From assembly GCA_016791475.1 (NCBI GenBank), contig JAEUWI010000012.1, forward strand, positions 85,123 through 149,122: a stretch of 64,000 bases of DNA, written 5' to 3'. The position numbers were made by a program, and so were the translations under genes. Below the pieces are notes generated by a model. It worked only from the letters and a program-made list of their open reading frames with translations, was not told where the DNA came from and searched no databases. This DNA comes from Candidatus Hydrogenedentota bacterium (GTDB lineage Bacteria; Hydrogenedentota; Hydrogenedentia; Hydrogenedentales; JAEUWI01). Below, one piece after another: positions 34,717 through 43,909 of the stretch. Position 1 is the stretch's first letter, and the number at the start of each line of letters is the position of its first letter.

Positions 34717-35928
34717 ATGCCGACTTATGCCTACACCGCACGTGCAAAGAATGGTACCAAGCAGCAGGGGACACTCACGGCCGATACCCGCCAGGCAGCC
34801 TCGCAGATGCTCCAGCAGAAGGGGCTTATCGCCGACAAGCTCGTTGAGAAAAAAGGACGACTGGCGGGTGGGCCCAAGCTCAACAAGCGCGTAAAAACAA
34901 CCGAATTGCTGGTCTTTACCCGCCAGCTTTCCACCATCGTCAGCGCCGGTCTTCCTCTGATGCAGGGTTTGGATATTCTGGCCGATCAGACGGAAGATCC
35001 GAATTTCGGCGCCATTATCGACGCCATCGCGCAGGATGTGGAATCCGGCGAGACCTTTTCCGACGCCCTGCGCAAGTATCCCAAGGCCTTCCCCGACCTG
35101 TATGTGAGCATGGTGCGCTCCGGCGAAGCGAGCGGTGACCTGGACGGCGTGCTCCTCCAGCTTGCCGACTATCTCGAAGCCTCCGAAGAGTTGAAGCGGC
35201 GCATCAAGTCCGCTATGACCTATCCCGTGGTGGCCTTCGGCATGATTATCCTGATCGCCTCCGGCCTCATCATCTTCGTGGTGCCCCAGTTTGCCACCAT
35301 CTTCGAACAGATGGGCGGCACCTTGCCGGCGCCCACCCGCATCCTCATCGCCATCAGTAATTTCCTGCGGTCGTGGTATGCCATTCCCAGCATGATCCTT
35401 GCCGGTTTCGCCATTTCCTTCGCCCTCAAAACCTATGGCAAGACGGAGACGGGCAAGTATAACCTGGACAAGGCGAGGCTCCGCGTGCCCGTGTTTGGCA
35501 TGCTGGCCCGTAAGGTCGCCATCAGCCGCTTCACACGCACCCTCAGCACCCTCACTCGCAGCGGCGTGAACATTCTTCAGGCCCTGGAAATTACCGAGCG
35601 CACCGCCGGCAACGAAGTGTTCGCCCGGGCCGTTCGCGAGGCCGCCGACAGCGTGCGCAACGGCGACACCCTGGCCGATCCTCTCATGCGCAGCGAAGTG
35701 TTTCCCGCGATGGTGACGCGCATGATCGGCGTCGGTGAAAAGACCGGCGCCCTGGAAATCATGCTGGCCAAGATCTCGGACTTCTATGATGCCGAAGTAA
35801 AGGCCCTGGTGGACAGCTTGACCAGCCTCATCGAGCCTATCCTCATCGGGCTTATGGGCGTCGTGGTGGGTGGCATCGTAATCGCCCTGTTCATGCCCAT
35901 CCTCATGTTGTCCCAGTTGGTTTCCTAA
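34717..35928 (+). CDS. Type II secretion / type IV pilus inner-membrane protein GspF/PilC
   Basis: 403 residues. The N-terminal cytoplasmic segment PTYAYTARAKNGTKQQGTL is typical. Two GspF domains follow (about 65-190 and 270-395), with FTRQLSTIVSAGLPLMQGLD and ISRFTRTLSTLTRSGVNILQ, each followed by membrane helices. The family is the platform protein of type II secretion and type IV pili. Start ATG 34717 follows AAGGAG. It is an orphan here, with its own promoter and terminator and no other secretion gene beside it. PilC is somewhat favoured over GspF because the N-terminus is closer to pilus proteins, but I cannot decide. Confidence 0.92.
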   Translation: MPTYAYTARAKNGTKQQGTLTADTRQAASQMLQQKGLIADKLVEKKGRLAGGPKLNKRVKTTELLVFTRQLSTIVSAGLPLMQGLDILADQTEDPNFGAIIDAIAQDVESGETFSDALRKYPKAFPDLYVSMVRSGEASGDLDGVLLQLADYLEASEELKRRIKSAMTYPVVAFGMIILIASGLIIFVVPQFATIFEQMGGTLPAPTRILIAISNFLRSWYAIPSMILAGFAISFALKTYGKTETGKYNLDKARLRVPVFGMLARKVAISRFTRTLSTLTRSGVNILQALEITERTAGNEVFARAVREAADSVRNGDTLADPLMRSEVFPAMVTRMIGVGEKTGALEIMLAKISDFYDAEVKALVDSLTSLIEPILIGLMGVVVGGIVIALFMPILMLSQLVS

Positions 35929-35951
35929 CCCTTTGCGAACAATTGATATTC

Positions 35952-35988
35952 ACCGGTCGTTACTTTCGAGTTTCGACCGGTTTTTTTT
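35952..35988 (+). terminator. Intrinsic terminator after the GspF/PilC gene
   Basis: ACCGGTCG (35952-35959) pairs with CGACCGGT (35974-35981) and is followed by eight T. Confidence 0.9.
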
Positions 35989-36126
35989 ATTGTCCGGGGG
36001 GCGGTCGATGGATGGGAGGGACGCATTCAGCTCGACCGCAAGCTCTCTCGCGGCAGGCAAGCCCCAAAACCTGAAACAATTTTACAGGGTCCAACCTAAA
36101 ACAACGCCCAAGGGGAATACATAAGC

Positions 36127-38166
36127 ATGAAAATAATGACCCTGCTCACCAGCCTGATTCTGATGCCCCTGTGCGCCGTGGCGGAGGACTCGCCTCCCAT
36201 AACGCGCGCGGAGAATTTTCGTCTTCTCGATCATACCGGTCGTTCAGTAGAATTGTACCGGGCCGCCGAGGCACCGGCGGTGGTGCTGTACACCCACGGT
36301 GTGGGCTGTCCCATCGTGCGCAACAGCGTTCCAGAATTGAACCGAATCCGGGAAGAATTCGCCGGCGCGGGCGTGGTTTTTTACATGCTCAACGCCAATT
36401 CACAGGACGCCCGCGCCGATATCGTCGAGGATGTGAAGGAATACGCCATTGCTGTCCCTGTGTTGAAGGATCCCACCCAGCGTATCGTGAAGAGTCTGGG
36501 CTGTACGCGCACCGCCGAAGTGCTGGTGCTCGATCCTCAGGACAAGTGGAAAATTCTTTACCGCGGGCCGGTGGATGACCGCTTCGACTATGGAACCCAG
36601 AAGGAGGTGGCGGAGAATCGTTATCTGGAGACCGTGCTGAAGTCCCATCTGGCCGGGGAGCTTCTCGAACCTCGAACGCTGGAGACCAAGGGGTGTCTCA
36701 TCAGTTTTCTGGAGGACAAGCCCGTATCCTACGCTTCCGAAGTTGCCCCGATCCTTCAGGCCAAATGCGTGAACTGCCACTCGGAAGGCGGCATCGGCCC
36801 CTTCGCCATGAGCAGCTACAAGAAGGTTCAGGGCTGGTCCGACATGATTCGCGAGACCATCCGCACGGATCGCATGCCGCCGTGGCACGCCGATCCGGAG
36901 CACAAGACGTTTCACAACTCGCTGGATCTGACGGTGGAGGAGGCGCGGACGCTGCTGGCCTGGGTGGAGCAGGGGGCGAAGCAGGAAGGGACCGAAGATC
37001 CCCTGGCCACCTACACCGTGGCCCACGACAGCAACTGGACCCTGGGCACGCCGGATCATATCGTTCAGTTGCCCGAGCCCCAAAAGCTCCCGGCTTCCGG
37101 TGTGCTGGATTATGTCTATGTCAATGTGCCCTCCGGCCTGACCGAGGATAAATGGCTCAAGGGCGTTGAGGTGATTCCCACCGCGATGGAGGTGGTGCAC
37201 CACGCCCTCATCTTCATCATGTATCCCCGGGAATACCGCCACGTACAGCCCGATCCCAAGGGGGGGCTGGATGGCTTCTTCGCGAGCTATCTGCCGGGTG
37301 GCAACGTGCAACCCTACCCCCAGGGTACGGCGCAATTTGTACCCGCCGGTTCCACCTTCGTTTTTCAGATGCACTACAACACCATTGGCAAGGCCGTGGA
37401 AGACCAGACCCGCATGGCGCTCTATTTCCACGACGGTCCGCCGCCCGAAGTACTCCATATCCGGGCGGCCACCGAGACCGAATTTGAAATTCCGCCGAAC
37501 GCCCCGGACCACGTGGTGGAATCGGGGTATCGCTTCCGCGAAGACGCCACGCTGCTCGGCCTGTCGCCCCATATGCATTATCGAGGCAGCCGATTCCGCT
37601 TCGACGCCACCTACCCCGATGAGAAAAAAGAGACCCTGCTGTCCGTGCCCTGGTATGAGTTTGACTGGCAGCCCATGTATTACCTCGACCAGCCCATCCC
37701 CATGCCCAAGGGCACACGCATTGAATGCGAGGGTGCGTTTGACAATTCAAAGTACAACCCGCGCAATCCCGATCCCAACGCCACCGTGACCTTTGGCGAG
37801 CAATCCTACGAGGAAATGTTCATTGGCTACCTGAGCTATAGTCAGCCCTACCGGGCGGAGGATTTCAAACCCCAGGACCCCAATCCGGATAAGTGGGCCG
37901 GTTATGGAAAGCCTTTGACGGCGGAAACCCTCACGGGCACCACCTGGCAAATGGGACGCCGCTTCAAGATGCGCTTCGAGGCCGACGGCAAACTCATCAT
38001 CAACGACGAGCACAAGGGCGCCTGGGCGCTGGATGGTGAGAAGCTCGAACTCAAGGCGGGTTTTCGCGATGTGTCCGCCCGGGTGGTCGTCGACGAGATC
38101 TTCATCGACGGTCGACCGCTAATGCGAATCCCGGCGGGCGCGGTCGAAGTCGCGAAGCCGCAGTAA
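36127..38166 (+). CDS. Secreted redoxin / cytochrome c / copper type II monooxygenase-like fusion
   Basis: 679 residues with a signal peptide (about 1-20, ending AVA-ED). Domain 1 (about 25-185) is a redoxin with THGVGCPIVRN, carrying one visible peroxidatic-type Cys. Domain 2 (about 200-290) has the heme motif CVNCH and a distal Met in DRMPPWH. Domain 3 (about 310-590) resembles the Cu(II) ascorbate-dependent monooxygenase fold, with VVHHALIF, FQMHYNT and SPHMHYRG as candidate copper His and Met ligands. A small C-terminal beta domain follows. Such fusions are common in planctomycete-like genomes. An extracytoplasmic oxidative reaction on an unknown substrate is likely. Confidence 0.82.
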   Translation: MKIMTLLTSLILMPLCAVAEDSPPITRAENFRLLDHTGRSVELYRAAEAPAVVLYTHGVGCPIVRNSVPELNRIREEFAGAGVVFYMLNANSQDARADIVEDVKEYAIAVPVLKDPTQRIVKSLGCTRTAEVLVLDPQDKWKILYRGPVDDRFDYGTQKEVAENRYLETVLKSHLAGELLEPRTLETKGCLISFLEDKPVSYASEVAPILQAKCVNCHSEGGIGPFAMSSYKKVQGWSDMIRETIRTDRMPPWHADPEHKTFHNSLDLTVEEARTLLAWVEQGAKQEGTEDPLATYTVAHDSNWTLGTPDHIVQLPEPQKLPASGVLDYVYVNVPSGLTEDKWLKGVEVIPTAMEVVHHALIFIMYPREYRHVQPDPKGGLDGFFASYLPGGNVQPYPQGTAQFVPAGSTFVFQMHYNTIGKAVEDQTRMALYFHDGPPPEVLHIRAATETEFEIPPNAPDHVVESGYRFREDATLLGLSPHMHYRGSRFRFDATYPDEKKETLLSVPWYEFDWQPMYYLDQPIPMPKGTRIECEGAFDNSKYNPRNPDPNATVTFGEQSYEEMFIGYLSYSQPYRAEDFKPQDPNPDKWAGYGKPLTAETLTGTTWQMGRRFKMRFEADGKLIINDEHKGAWALDGEKLELKAGFRDVSARVVVDEIFIDGRPLMRIPAGAVEVAKPQ

Positions 38167-38187
38167 GTTATTGCAGAGATTTATAGG

Positions 38188-38230
38188 AAACCCGGGGCCG
38201 ACGCTTAAGTCGGACTCGGGTTTTCTTTTC
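38188..38230 (+). terminator. Intrinsic terminator of the redoxin fusion gene
   Basis: AAACCCG (38188-38194) pairs with CGGGTTT (38217-38223) around an inner GCCGAC/GTCGG stem and is followed by TTCTTTT. Confidence 0.7.
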
Positions 38231-38291
38231 GAGGCGGTGGGAGGACCGGCGACCGGCGTGTGGGGCGCCATCGATTGGGCGTTCGCCCATC

Positions 38292-38513
38292 TCAGTTTTC
38301 CGTATTGCGCGCCCGCCAGGCATCGTGCCAATCACGGGCGGCCAGAAGCGTGGGCATCGGCGCGGAGCGATCGCTCTGTTCCCACGCGGCCCTCATCTCC
38401 GCTACTTCCTGTTCGGTGAAAACCAGGCCGCCCTCCTCCACGACAAACAGGCTCTCCAGGCCGAATCCGAGGTCGGAGAGTATCTTCAGTTCGTTCAAAA
38501 TCTCAGCTTCCAT
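38292..38513 (-). CDS. Small hypothetical cytoplasmic protein
   Basis: 73 residues from ATG 38513, which is preceded by AGGAG 7 nt upstream. The sequence is acidic and helical (MEAEILNELKILSDLGFGLE, then EEGGLVFTEQEVAEMRAAWE) and ends WHDAWRARNTEN. I do not recognise the family. There is no signal peptide or membrane helix. It is divergent from the PQQ-like gene. Confidence 0.65.
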   Translation of the reverse strand: MEAEILNELKILSDLGFGLESLFVVEEGGLVFTEQEVAEMRAAWEQSDRSAPMPTLLAARDWHDAWRARNTEN

Positions 38514-38675
38514 TGGGGGGCTCCTGATGGCGCGGTGGGGTGTGAGGAAGATGTTTATCAAGCGTGGATAATAACATTTCGGGCCATCGCGGCGTCGTGC
38601 TGCTCGACCCCGCGCCATTGTGGTAGGATCATGGCCGTTGTTCGTTGGGCGCAGCTTCCTCCTGGAGACCACTTC

Positions 38676-39962
38676 ATGCATCGCATTCTCGCTGGCATTT
38701 TTCTGTTCGCAAGTCTTGCCCTCTCATCCGCGCCGCTGGTTCACGCGGACACCCAGCCCGCGCGCTGGCCGGCCTGGCGTGGACCCGATGGGACAGGGGT
38801 GGTGCTGGAGGGCACTCCGCCGCTGAAGTGGAGCGAGACGGAGAACATCCAGTGGAAGACCGACCTCCCGGGCGAGGGCCAGTCCACGCCGGTAATCTGG
38901 GATGACAAGTTGTTTCTCCAGACCGCCGAGCCCCTGGGTGAAGCCGCGGAAGGGGAGGACTTCCCCGTCTACCGCTTCAGCGTGCTCTGTCTCGATCGTC
39001 ACACCGGCACGCTCCTCTGGTCGAAGGCGGTGCGCGAGGAGCGGCCCCATGAAGGTCACCACAAGATGACTACTTTCGCCCCCTTCACGCCCGTCACCGA
39101 CGGCGAACGGCTCTGGGTGAGTTTCGGCAGTCGCGGACTTTTCTGCCTGAGCTTCGACGGCGAAATTCTTTGGGACGTGCGGCCCGTGCAGATGGAGAAG
39201 GACGGAAAGTTCGGCGAGGGCGGTTCACCCGTGCTATCAAAGGATTCGGTCATCGTGCTTGCCGATCACGAAGGGCCCTCCAGGCTCTACGCTTTCGACA
39301 AGAACACCGGCGCGATCCGCTGGGAAACGCCCCGGGCATTCGGCTCTTCCTGGGGCACGCCCGCCGTGGCCACCGTGGGCGACCATGAAGAGATTATTAC
39401 AACGGCGGACGACTGGGCCCACGGCTACAACGCCGCCAACGGGGAACTGCTCTGGAGCTACAACGGCCTCACCTCGTGCGCCGCGCCCTCGCCCGTCATT
39501 CACGGCGGCGCGGTCTACGTCACCACGGGCTATGAAGGGGACGCCCTCGCCGCAATCACTCTTGGGCGCAAAGGCGAACTCGCCAGCACCGACGCCGTCC
39601 GCTGGAAAGGGGATACCACCGGCTCGGAAGTCGCCACACCCCTGATCTACGAGAACCGCCTTTACGTCTTCCGCCGCATGGGCCCGAAGCTCTCCTGCTA
39701 CAACGCCACCACGGGCGCCATGCTCTACGAGCACATCGCCGTGCCGGAAATGAAGAACACCTTCGCCTCGCCCCTAGCCGTTGGCCCCCACATCTACATC
39801 AACGGTCGCGAAGGCGCCACCGCCATCATCAAGTCCGCCGACCAGTTCGAAGTCGTCGCCATCAACAAACTGGACACGACCCTGGACGCCTCGCCCGTGG
39901 TCATCGGCAACACGCTCTACTTGCGCGGCAACAATCGCATGTATTGCATCGCGGCGAAGTAG
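38676..39962 (+). CDS. Secreted PQQ-like beta-propeller repeat protein
   Basis: 428 residues with a signal peptide (about 1-25, ending VHA-DT). The mature part is a beta-propeller with PQQ-type blades: WPAWRGPDGTGV, LDRHTGTLLWSK, FDKNTGAIRWET, YNAANGELLWSY and YNATTGAMLYEH. The family (PQQ_2 propellers, outer membrane protein assembly BamB-like fold) is very abundant in planctomycete-like bacteria and usually lacks PQQ. Start ATG 38676 follows GGAG. The function is unknown. Confidence 0.85.
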   Translation: MHRILAGIFLFASLALSSAPLVHADTQPARWPAWRGPDGTGVVLEGTPPLKWSETENIQWKTDLPGEGQSTPVIWDDKLFLQTAEPLGEAAEGEDFPVYRFSVLCLDRHTGTLLWSKAVREERPHEGHHKMTTFAPFTPVTDGERLWVSFGSRGLFCLSFDGEILWDVRPVQMEKDGKFGEGGSPVLSKDSVIVLADHEGPSRLYAFDKNTGAIRWETPRAFGSSWGTPAVATVGDHEEIITTADDWAHGYNAANGELLWSYNGLTSCAAPSPVIHGGAVYVTTGYEGDALAAITLGRKGELASTDAVRWKGDTTGSEVATPLIYENRLYVFRRMGPKLSCYNATTGAMLYEHIAVPEMKNTFASPLAVGPHIYINGREGATAIIKSADQFEVVAINKLDTTLDASPVVIGNTLYLRGNNRMYCIAAK

Positions 39963-39982
39963 TTTTACGCGAGCGTGGGGGT

Positions 39983-40429
39983 TCAGTCTTCCGTCTCACC
40001 GGCCGAAGTGCGGCGCTGTGTTCGATTCGACTGAAGTTCGTAGGATTCACGGAGCAGGGGCTCCATCGACGAAAAGGTCGACGCGCTCGGGCTGAGTACG
40101 CACAGCCAGTACATTTTTCCGTAAATTGGATGGGGCATGAGGGTATCGAGAACGGTATAGTCAGGTTCCGGGTCCTCTTCCTCCACTCGGGGGAAGAGTG
40201 CCCCGAAGGTCTGCTTCCGAACGCCCACGCTCAGCCGGTATGCGCCGGACCGGTCGAGCTGAGAAAAGTTGTCGTAGTCATCATCGCGGGTGACCAGCGT
40301 GGCAAAGGGGAAGTTGCGTTCCTCGCCCGCAAAGAAAAACAGATTCCCCATGGCCTCCTGAACCTGCGTGTCCGGAAGCGCATTGGTCAAGGTGTCTATC
40401 ATCTCGGCAAGGGGAATGGGTGCGCTCAT
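39983..40429 (-). CDS. DUF6194 family protein
   Basis: 148 residues, cytoplasmic. It matches the DUF6194 pattern that I know: NLFFFAGEERNFPFATLVTR, then LDRSGAYRLSVGVRKQTF, DTLMPHPIYGKMYWLCVL and SP near the C-terminus. No function is known. The family is often beside small regulators, and here it is divergent from a PadR gene with a perfect 20-bp palindrome between them. Confidence 0.75.
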   Translation of the reverse strand: MSAPIPLAEMIDTLTNALPDTQVQEAMGNLFFFAGEERNFPFATLVTRDDDYDNFSQLDRSGAYRLSVGVRKQTFGALFPRVEEEDPEPDYTVLDTLMPHPIYGKMYWLCVLSPSASTFSSMEPLLRESYELQSNRTQRRTSAGETED

Positions 40430-40454
40430 GGCTGGATCCTTCGCATCGGGGTTG

Positions 40455-40474
40455 ACTACTCAAGCTTGAGTAGT
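40455..40474. promoter_or_regulatory. Perfect 20-bp palindrome, probable PadR operator
   Basis: ACTACTCAAGCTTGAGTAGT is perfectly self-complementary and sits in the 111-bp gap between the divergent DUF6194 and PadR genes, 26 bp before the DUF6194 start. PadR proteins bind such dyads as dimers. Confidence 0.7.
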
Positions 40475-40540
40475 GAATCATAGCCCACAGCCGACCCGCA
40501 GTCAAATTCCGTCAGCCCTCTACAGCATGGAAGTGGTGCA

Positions 40541-41092
40541 ATGTCCGTAGTCCGATTACTGATTCTTGGTGTGGTTCGAAAGCAGGGGACCACCTATGGC
40601 TATAAGGTCCAGCGCGAACTGGAACGCTGGGAAGTGGAAACCTGGACCCGCATCAGACCGGGCTCCATCTACCACGCGCTTAACCAGCTTGCCAAAGAGG
40701 GCATGCTCCGGTCCATCGGCGCGGAGCACAGTCCCGACGGTCCGGGGCGCATCGCTTATGAACTGTTGCCTGCCGGGGAGGCGGCCTTTCTCGAACTCGT
40801 CCGGAAGGCGCTCCTGAGCTTCGATCTGGAGACGCTGGGCGCGGGAATCGCCTTCATGCATGTCCTGCCCCGTGAAGAAGCCCTCACACAATTGCGAACC
40901 CTGCACGCGGCCCTCGCGAAAAACGAGCGCCACCTGAAGGGGCTGGCGCCCAATTTTTCCGATCGCGATACGCCGCCCCATACCGCCGATCTCCTGGAGC
41001 TCTGGAGCGGCGCACTGGGGGCAACGAAAGCCTGGGCCAAAAAGCTCATCGCGCGGCTGGAGGCCGGAGACTACACCATGGCGGACGAGTGA
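40541..41092 (+). CDS. PadR family transcriptional regulator
   Basis: 183 residues. The N-terminal winged helix (about 1-85) contains LILGVVRKQGTTYGYKVQ, IRPGSIYHALNQLAKEGML and GRIAYELLPAGE, typical of PadR. The C-terminal helical domain (about 95-180) dimerises and may sense a ligand. The start is given as ATG 40541, with no strong Shine-Dalgarno. It probably controls itself and the divergent DUF6194 gene through the palindrome at 40455-40474. Confidence 0.88.
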   Translation: MSVVRLLILGVVRKQGTTYGYKVQRELERWEVETWTRIRPGSIYHALNQLAKEGMLRSIGAEHSPDGPGRIAYELLPAGEAAFLELVRKALLSFDLETLGAGIAFMHVLPREEALTQLRTLHAALAKNERHLKGLAPNFSDRDTPPHTADLLELWSGALGATKAWAKKLIARLEAGDYTMADE

Positions 41093-41226
41093 TGCGCTCG
41101 AGGGGCCATGACGCAAACGCGGTGTCCATCCAATCCGCGACAAGCATGGCGGCAGGGTCCGGGATGTGCTAGGGTATGGCAAATGAATGACTCTATCCCA
41201 ATGGGAATAGTGGAGTAATCCCTCTC

Positions 41227-43542
41227 ATGTATTGGTTCGGGCCTCGCGACGTTCTCTTGTTCTTGCTCGCCGTTTTGTTGCTACCCCTGCGGACGGCACC
41301 CGCCGCCGAACGACTGTCGCTGGAAAAGGCCACCATCGTGACGCGCGCGGGTACACCGCTGCCCGGCGAGGCCAAGGCCGCCGTGGTGCTGCGGGAGGAA
41401 GTGGAAAAGCGCACCGGCCTCGCGTGGCCTGCGGATACCCGGCGACCAACCGCGGGGACGGTCATCCTGCTTGATGTGGCCGCCGATTCCGGGGGGCGAC
41501 CGATCGCTTCGGAAGGTTACCATCTGCGCGTTCAGGACGGTGCTGTTTACGTCACCGCCAAGGATGGGCGGGGCTTGCTGTATGGCGTGGGGAAGCTTCT
41601 GCGGATCCTGGATTGGGGGCCGAGTCGGGCGAGTATCCCGAGCGACACCGATATTCACACGGCGCCGCGCCAGGCGATACGGGGCCATCAAATGGCGTAC
41701 CGGAGCCTGGCAAACTCCTACGACGCCTGGACCCCGGCCTTTTATGAGCAGTATATCCGCGAGCTGGCCCTGTTTGGCGCGAACAGCATCGAGAATATTC
41801 CTCTGAGTGGTGGCGGGCCTCATCGGAAGACGGCCCCGGCGGAAATGAACCGCCATCTGAGCCAGGTTTGCATTGACTATGGCCTCGACTATTGGGTCTA
41901 CTCCCCGGTGACCTTCGATGCGACCGACGAGGCCCGGCGGGCAGCTTTCCTTGCGGAAGAGGCGGCGCTCTACGCCGACACTCCGCGCATCGCCCACATC
42001 TTCGTGCCCGGTGGGGATCCGGGAGAGAACCACCCCAGCCTCCTCTTTCCCCTCATGGCGGAAATGACCGAGCGCCTTCGGGTACACCATCCCGAAGCCC
42101 GAATATGGGTCTCCATGCAGAACTTCGACGACGAGAAGGTCGACTACGTTTTCGACTACCTAAGTACCCACGACCTGCCCTGGTTTGGCGGTCTGGTGGA
42201 TGGCCCCGGTAGTCCGTACCTCCCCGACACCCGGAAGCGGCTCCCCGGGAAGTACCGCTTCCGGGATTACCCCGACATTACCCATTCCTGCCGGGCCCAG
42301 TATCCCGCCGCCTGGTGGGACCCCGCGCTGGCCCGCACCCTGGGTCGCGAAGGGCCCAATCCGCAGCCCCATTACCAGTCCCTCATCCAGAACTGGTCCG
42401 CGCCCTGGACCGACGGCTTTGTCTCCTACTCCGAAGGCGCCCACGATGACATCAACAAAGTTATCTGGAACGCCATGGCGTGGGCACCCGGCTCGGAGCC
42501 TCGGGAGGTCCTGGTCGAGTACGCACGCTTCTACTTCGGGCCCGAATCGGCCGAGCGCGCCGCGGATGGCATTCTCGGCCTGGAGCAGAACTGGGCAGGC
42601 CCCCTCGCGCGGAATGGCGCCGTGGAATCAACCTTGTCCGTGTGGGAAGACATGACGGCGGCGAAACCCGAGCTCGCGAAGAACTGGCGGTGGCAGCTCT
42701 GCCTCCTGCGCGCCAAGTATGACGCCTTCATCCGGCGGCGGGTGCTGAACGAACGTGGCCTGGAAGGGGAGGCCAACGCGGTGCTGGCCCGAGCCGAGTC
42801 GTTGGGGGCGGACACGGCCATGGACCAGGCCATCGCGATTCTGGCGCGCGTGGATACCCAGCCCATCGCCACCGATTTGCGCGCCGATATTGTGGCGCTG
42901 TGCGACGACCTTTTCGAATCGCTGGGCCTGCAGACGAGCGTGGAGAGATACCAGGCCGCCGGTTTGGAGCGCGGGGCCATTCTGGACTACCTCGACCTGC
43001 CGATGAACAACCGCCACTGGCTGGAGGACAATTTCTCGCGCATTCGAGGTCTGTCCTCGGATGCGGAGAAATACGCGGCCCTGAAGGTGATCCACACCTG
43101 GGAAGTGCCGGGCCCCGGCAGTTTCTACGACGACCTTGGAACCCTCGACCGTTCCACCCACCTCGTGCGCGGCGAAGCCCTGGAAACCGACCCGCTCATG
43201 CGCCGCAACCCCAACCCCGGCTTCTGGAAGTGGGAGGAGGGCTTCAATCGACTCCGCCTGTCCTCCCTCGTGAGCATGGACCACCCCATCGCCGTCGTGT
43301 ATGAGGAGATCGATCCGGCGGCGGACTATGAAATTCGCGTGACGGGCTATCGCATCGACACCCTTGCGGTCAACGGCGTGACGGTGAAGCCCAAGACATT
43401 GAATGAGGCCCACGGTGCCGTTGTGTCTTATCTCGTGCCGGAAGACGCCATCGCAACGGGTCGACTACAAGTTAATTGGGGCGACCCCGAGCTCACCGAA
43501 ATCTGGCTGATTAAGAACCCGAAGGACCGGCTCGGCCGGTAG
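41227..43542 (+). CDS. Secreted glycoside hydrolase-like protein with GH20/GH67-type N-domain
   Basis: 771 residues. A signal peptide (about 1-28, ending APA-AE) precedes an alpha/beta N-domain (about 30-140) with AAVVLREEVEKRTGLAWP, GYHLRVQDGAVYVTAKDGRGLLYG and LLRILDW, the arrangement of the GH20 b-type / alpha-glucuronidase N-terminal domain. The central TIM-barrel-like region (about 150-470) has RGHQMAYR, HIFVPGGDPGENHP and SYSEGAHDDINKVIWN. A helical and beta C-terminus follows. The substrate and catalytic acids are not certain; glucuronidase-like or hexosaminidase-like chemistry is possible. Confidence 0.78.
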   Translation: MYWFGPRDVLLFLLAVLLLPLRTAPAAERLSLEKATIVTRAGTPLPGEAKAAVVLREEVEKRTGLAWPADTRRPTAGTVILLDVAADSGGRPIASEGYHLRVQDGAVYVTAKDGRGLLYGVGKLLRILDWGPSRASIPSDTDIHTAPRQAIRGHQMAYRSLANSYDAWTPAFYEQYIRELALFGANSIENIPLSGGGPHRKTAPAEMNRHLSQVCIDYGLDYWVYSPVTFDATDEARRAAFLAEEAALYADTPRIAHIFVPGGDPGENHPSLLFPLMAEMTERLRVHHPEARIWVSMQNFDDEKVDYVFDYLSTHDLPWFGGLVDGPGSPYLPDTRKRLPGKYRFRDYPDITHSCRAQYPAAWWDPALARTLGREGPNPQPHYQSLIQNWSAPWTDGFVSYSEGAHDDINKVIWNAMAWAPGSEPREVLVEYARFYFGPESAERAADGILGLEQNWAGPLARNGAVESTLSVWEDMTAAKPELAKNWRWQLCLLRAKYDAFIRRRVLNERGLEGEANAVLARAESLGADTAMDQAIAILARVDTQPIATDLRADIVALCDDLFESLGLQTSVERYQAAGLERGAILDYLDLPMNNRHWLEDNFSRIRGLSSDAEKYAALKVIHTWEVPGPGSFYDDLGTLDRSTHLVRGEALETDPLMRRNPNPGFWKWEEGFNRLRLSSLVSMDHPIAVVYEEIDPAADYEIRVTGYRIDTLAVNGVTVKPKTLNEAHGAVVSYLVPEDAIATGRLQVNWGDPELTEIWLIKNPKDRLGR

Positions 43543-43909
43543 GGCTGTGCCCGTTTACGCTAAAGAGCGGGCCATGGACGCCATCCACCGACGGCGCATC
43601 AATGACCTTCAAGCGGGGCGGCTTCGCTGCGGGATCGCAACCGCCCGAGGGATACCCCGGCCAGGCTCATCGGACGATAAGGGGGCGTGGTGCGCAACCC
43701 GTGTCACGCCCGCGACCACCTTCATCGGACGATAAACCTGCCATGCCTAAAAAACTCACGCCCGAAGGGCGGTTAAAGATGCTGAGTGCAACTGACCGAA
43801 CTCACTAAGAAATACGGGCACCACTCCGATTCAGGCTGAGACAACACAGCCGTACGTCGTGCAACCGGTTTTCGTCTGAATTTAAGTCATCAAAGCAGGG
43901 TGTTAGGGA
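43543..43909. other. Intergenic, AT content rising; short direct repeat
   Basis: TCATCGGACGATAA occurs twice (43667-43680 and 43722-43735). A short frame MPKKLTPEGRLKMLSATD at 43743 is too small to support. This marks the edge of the AT-richer segment with the SUMF1-like gene. Confidence 0.4.
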
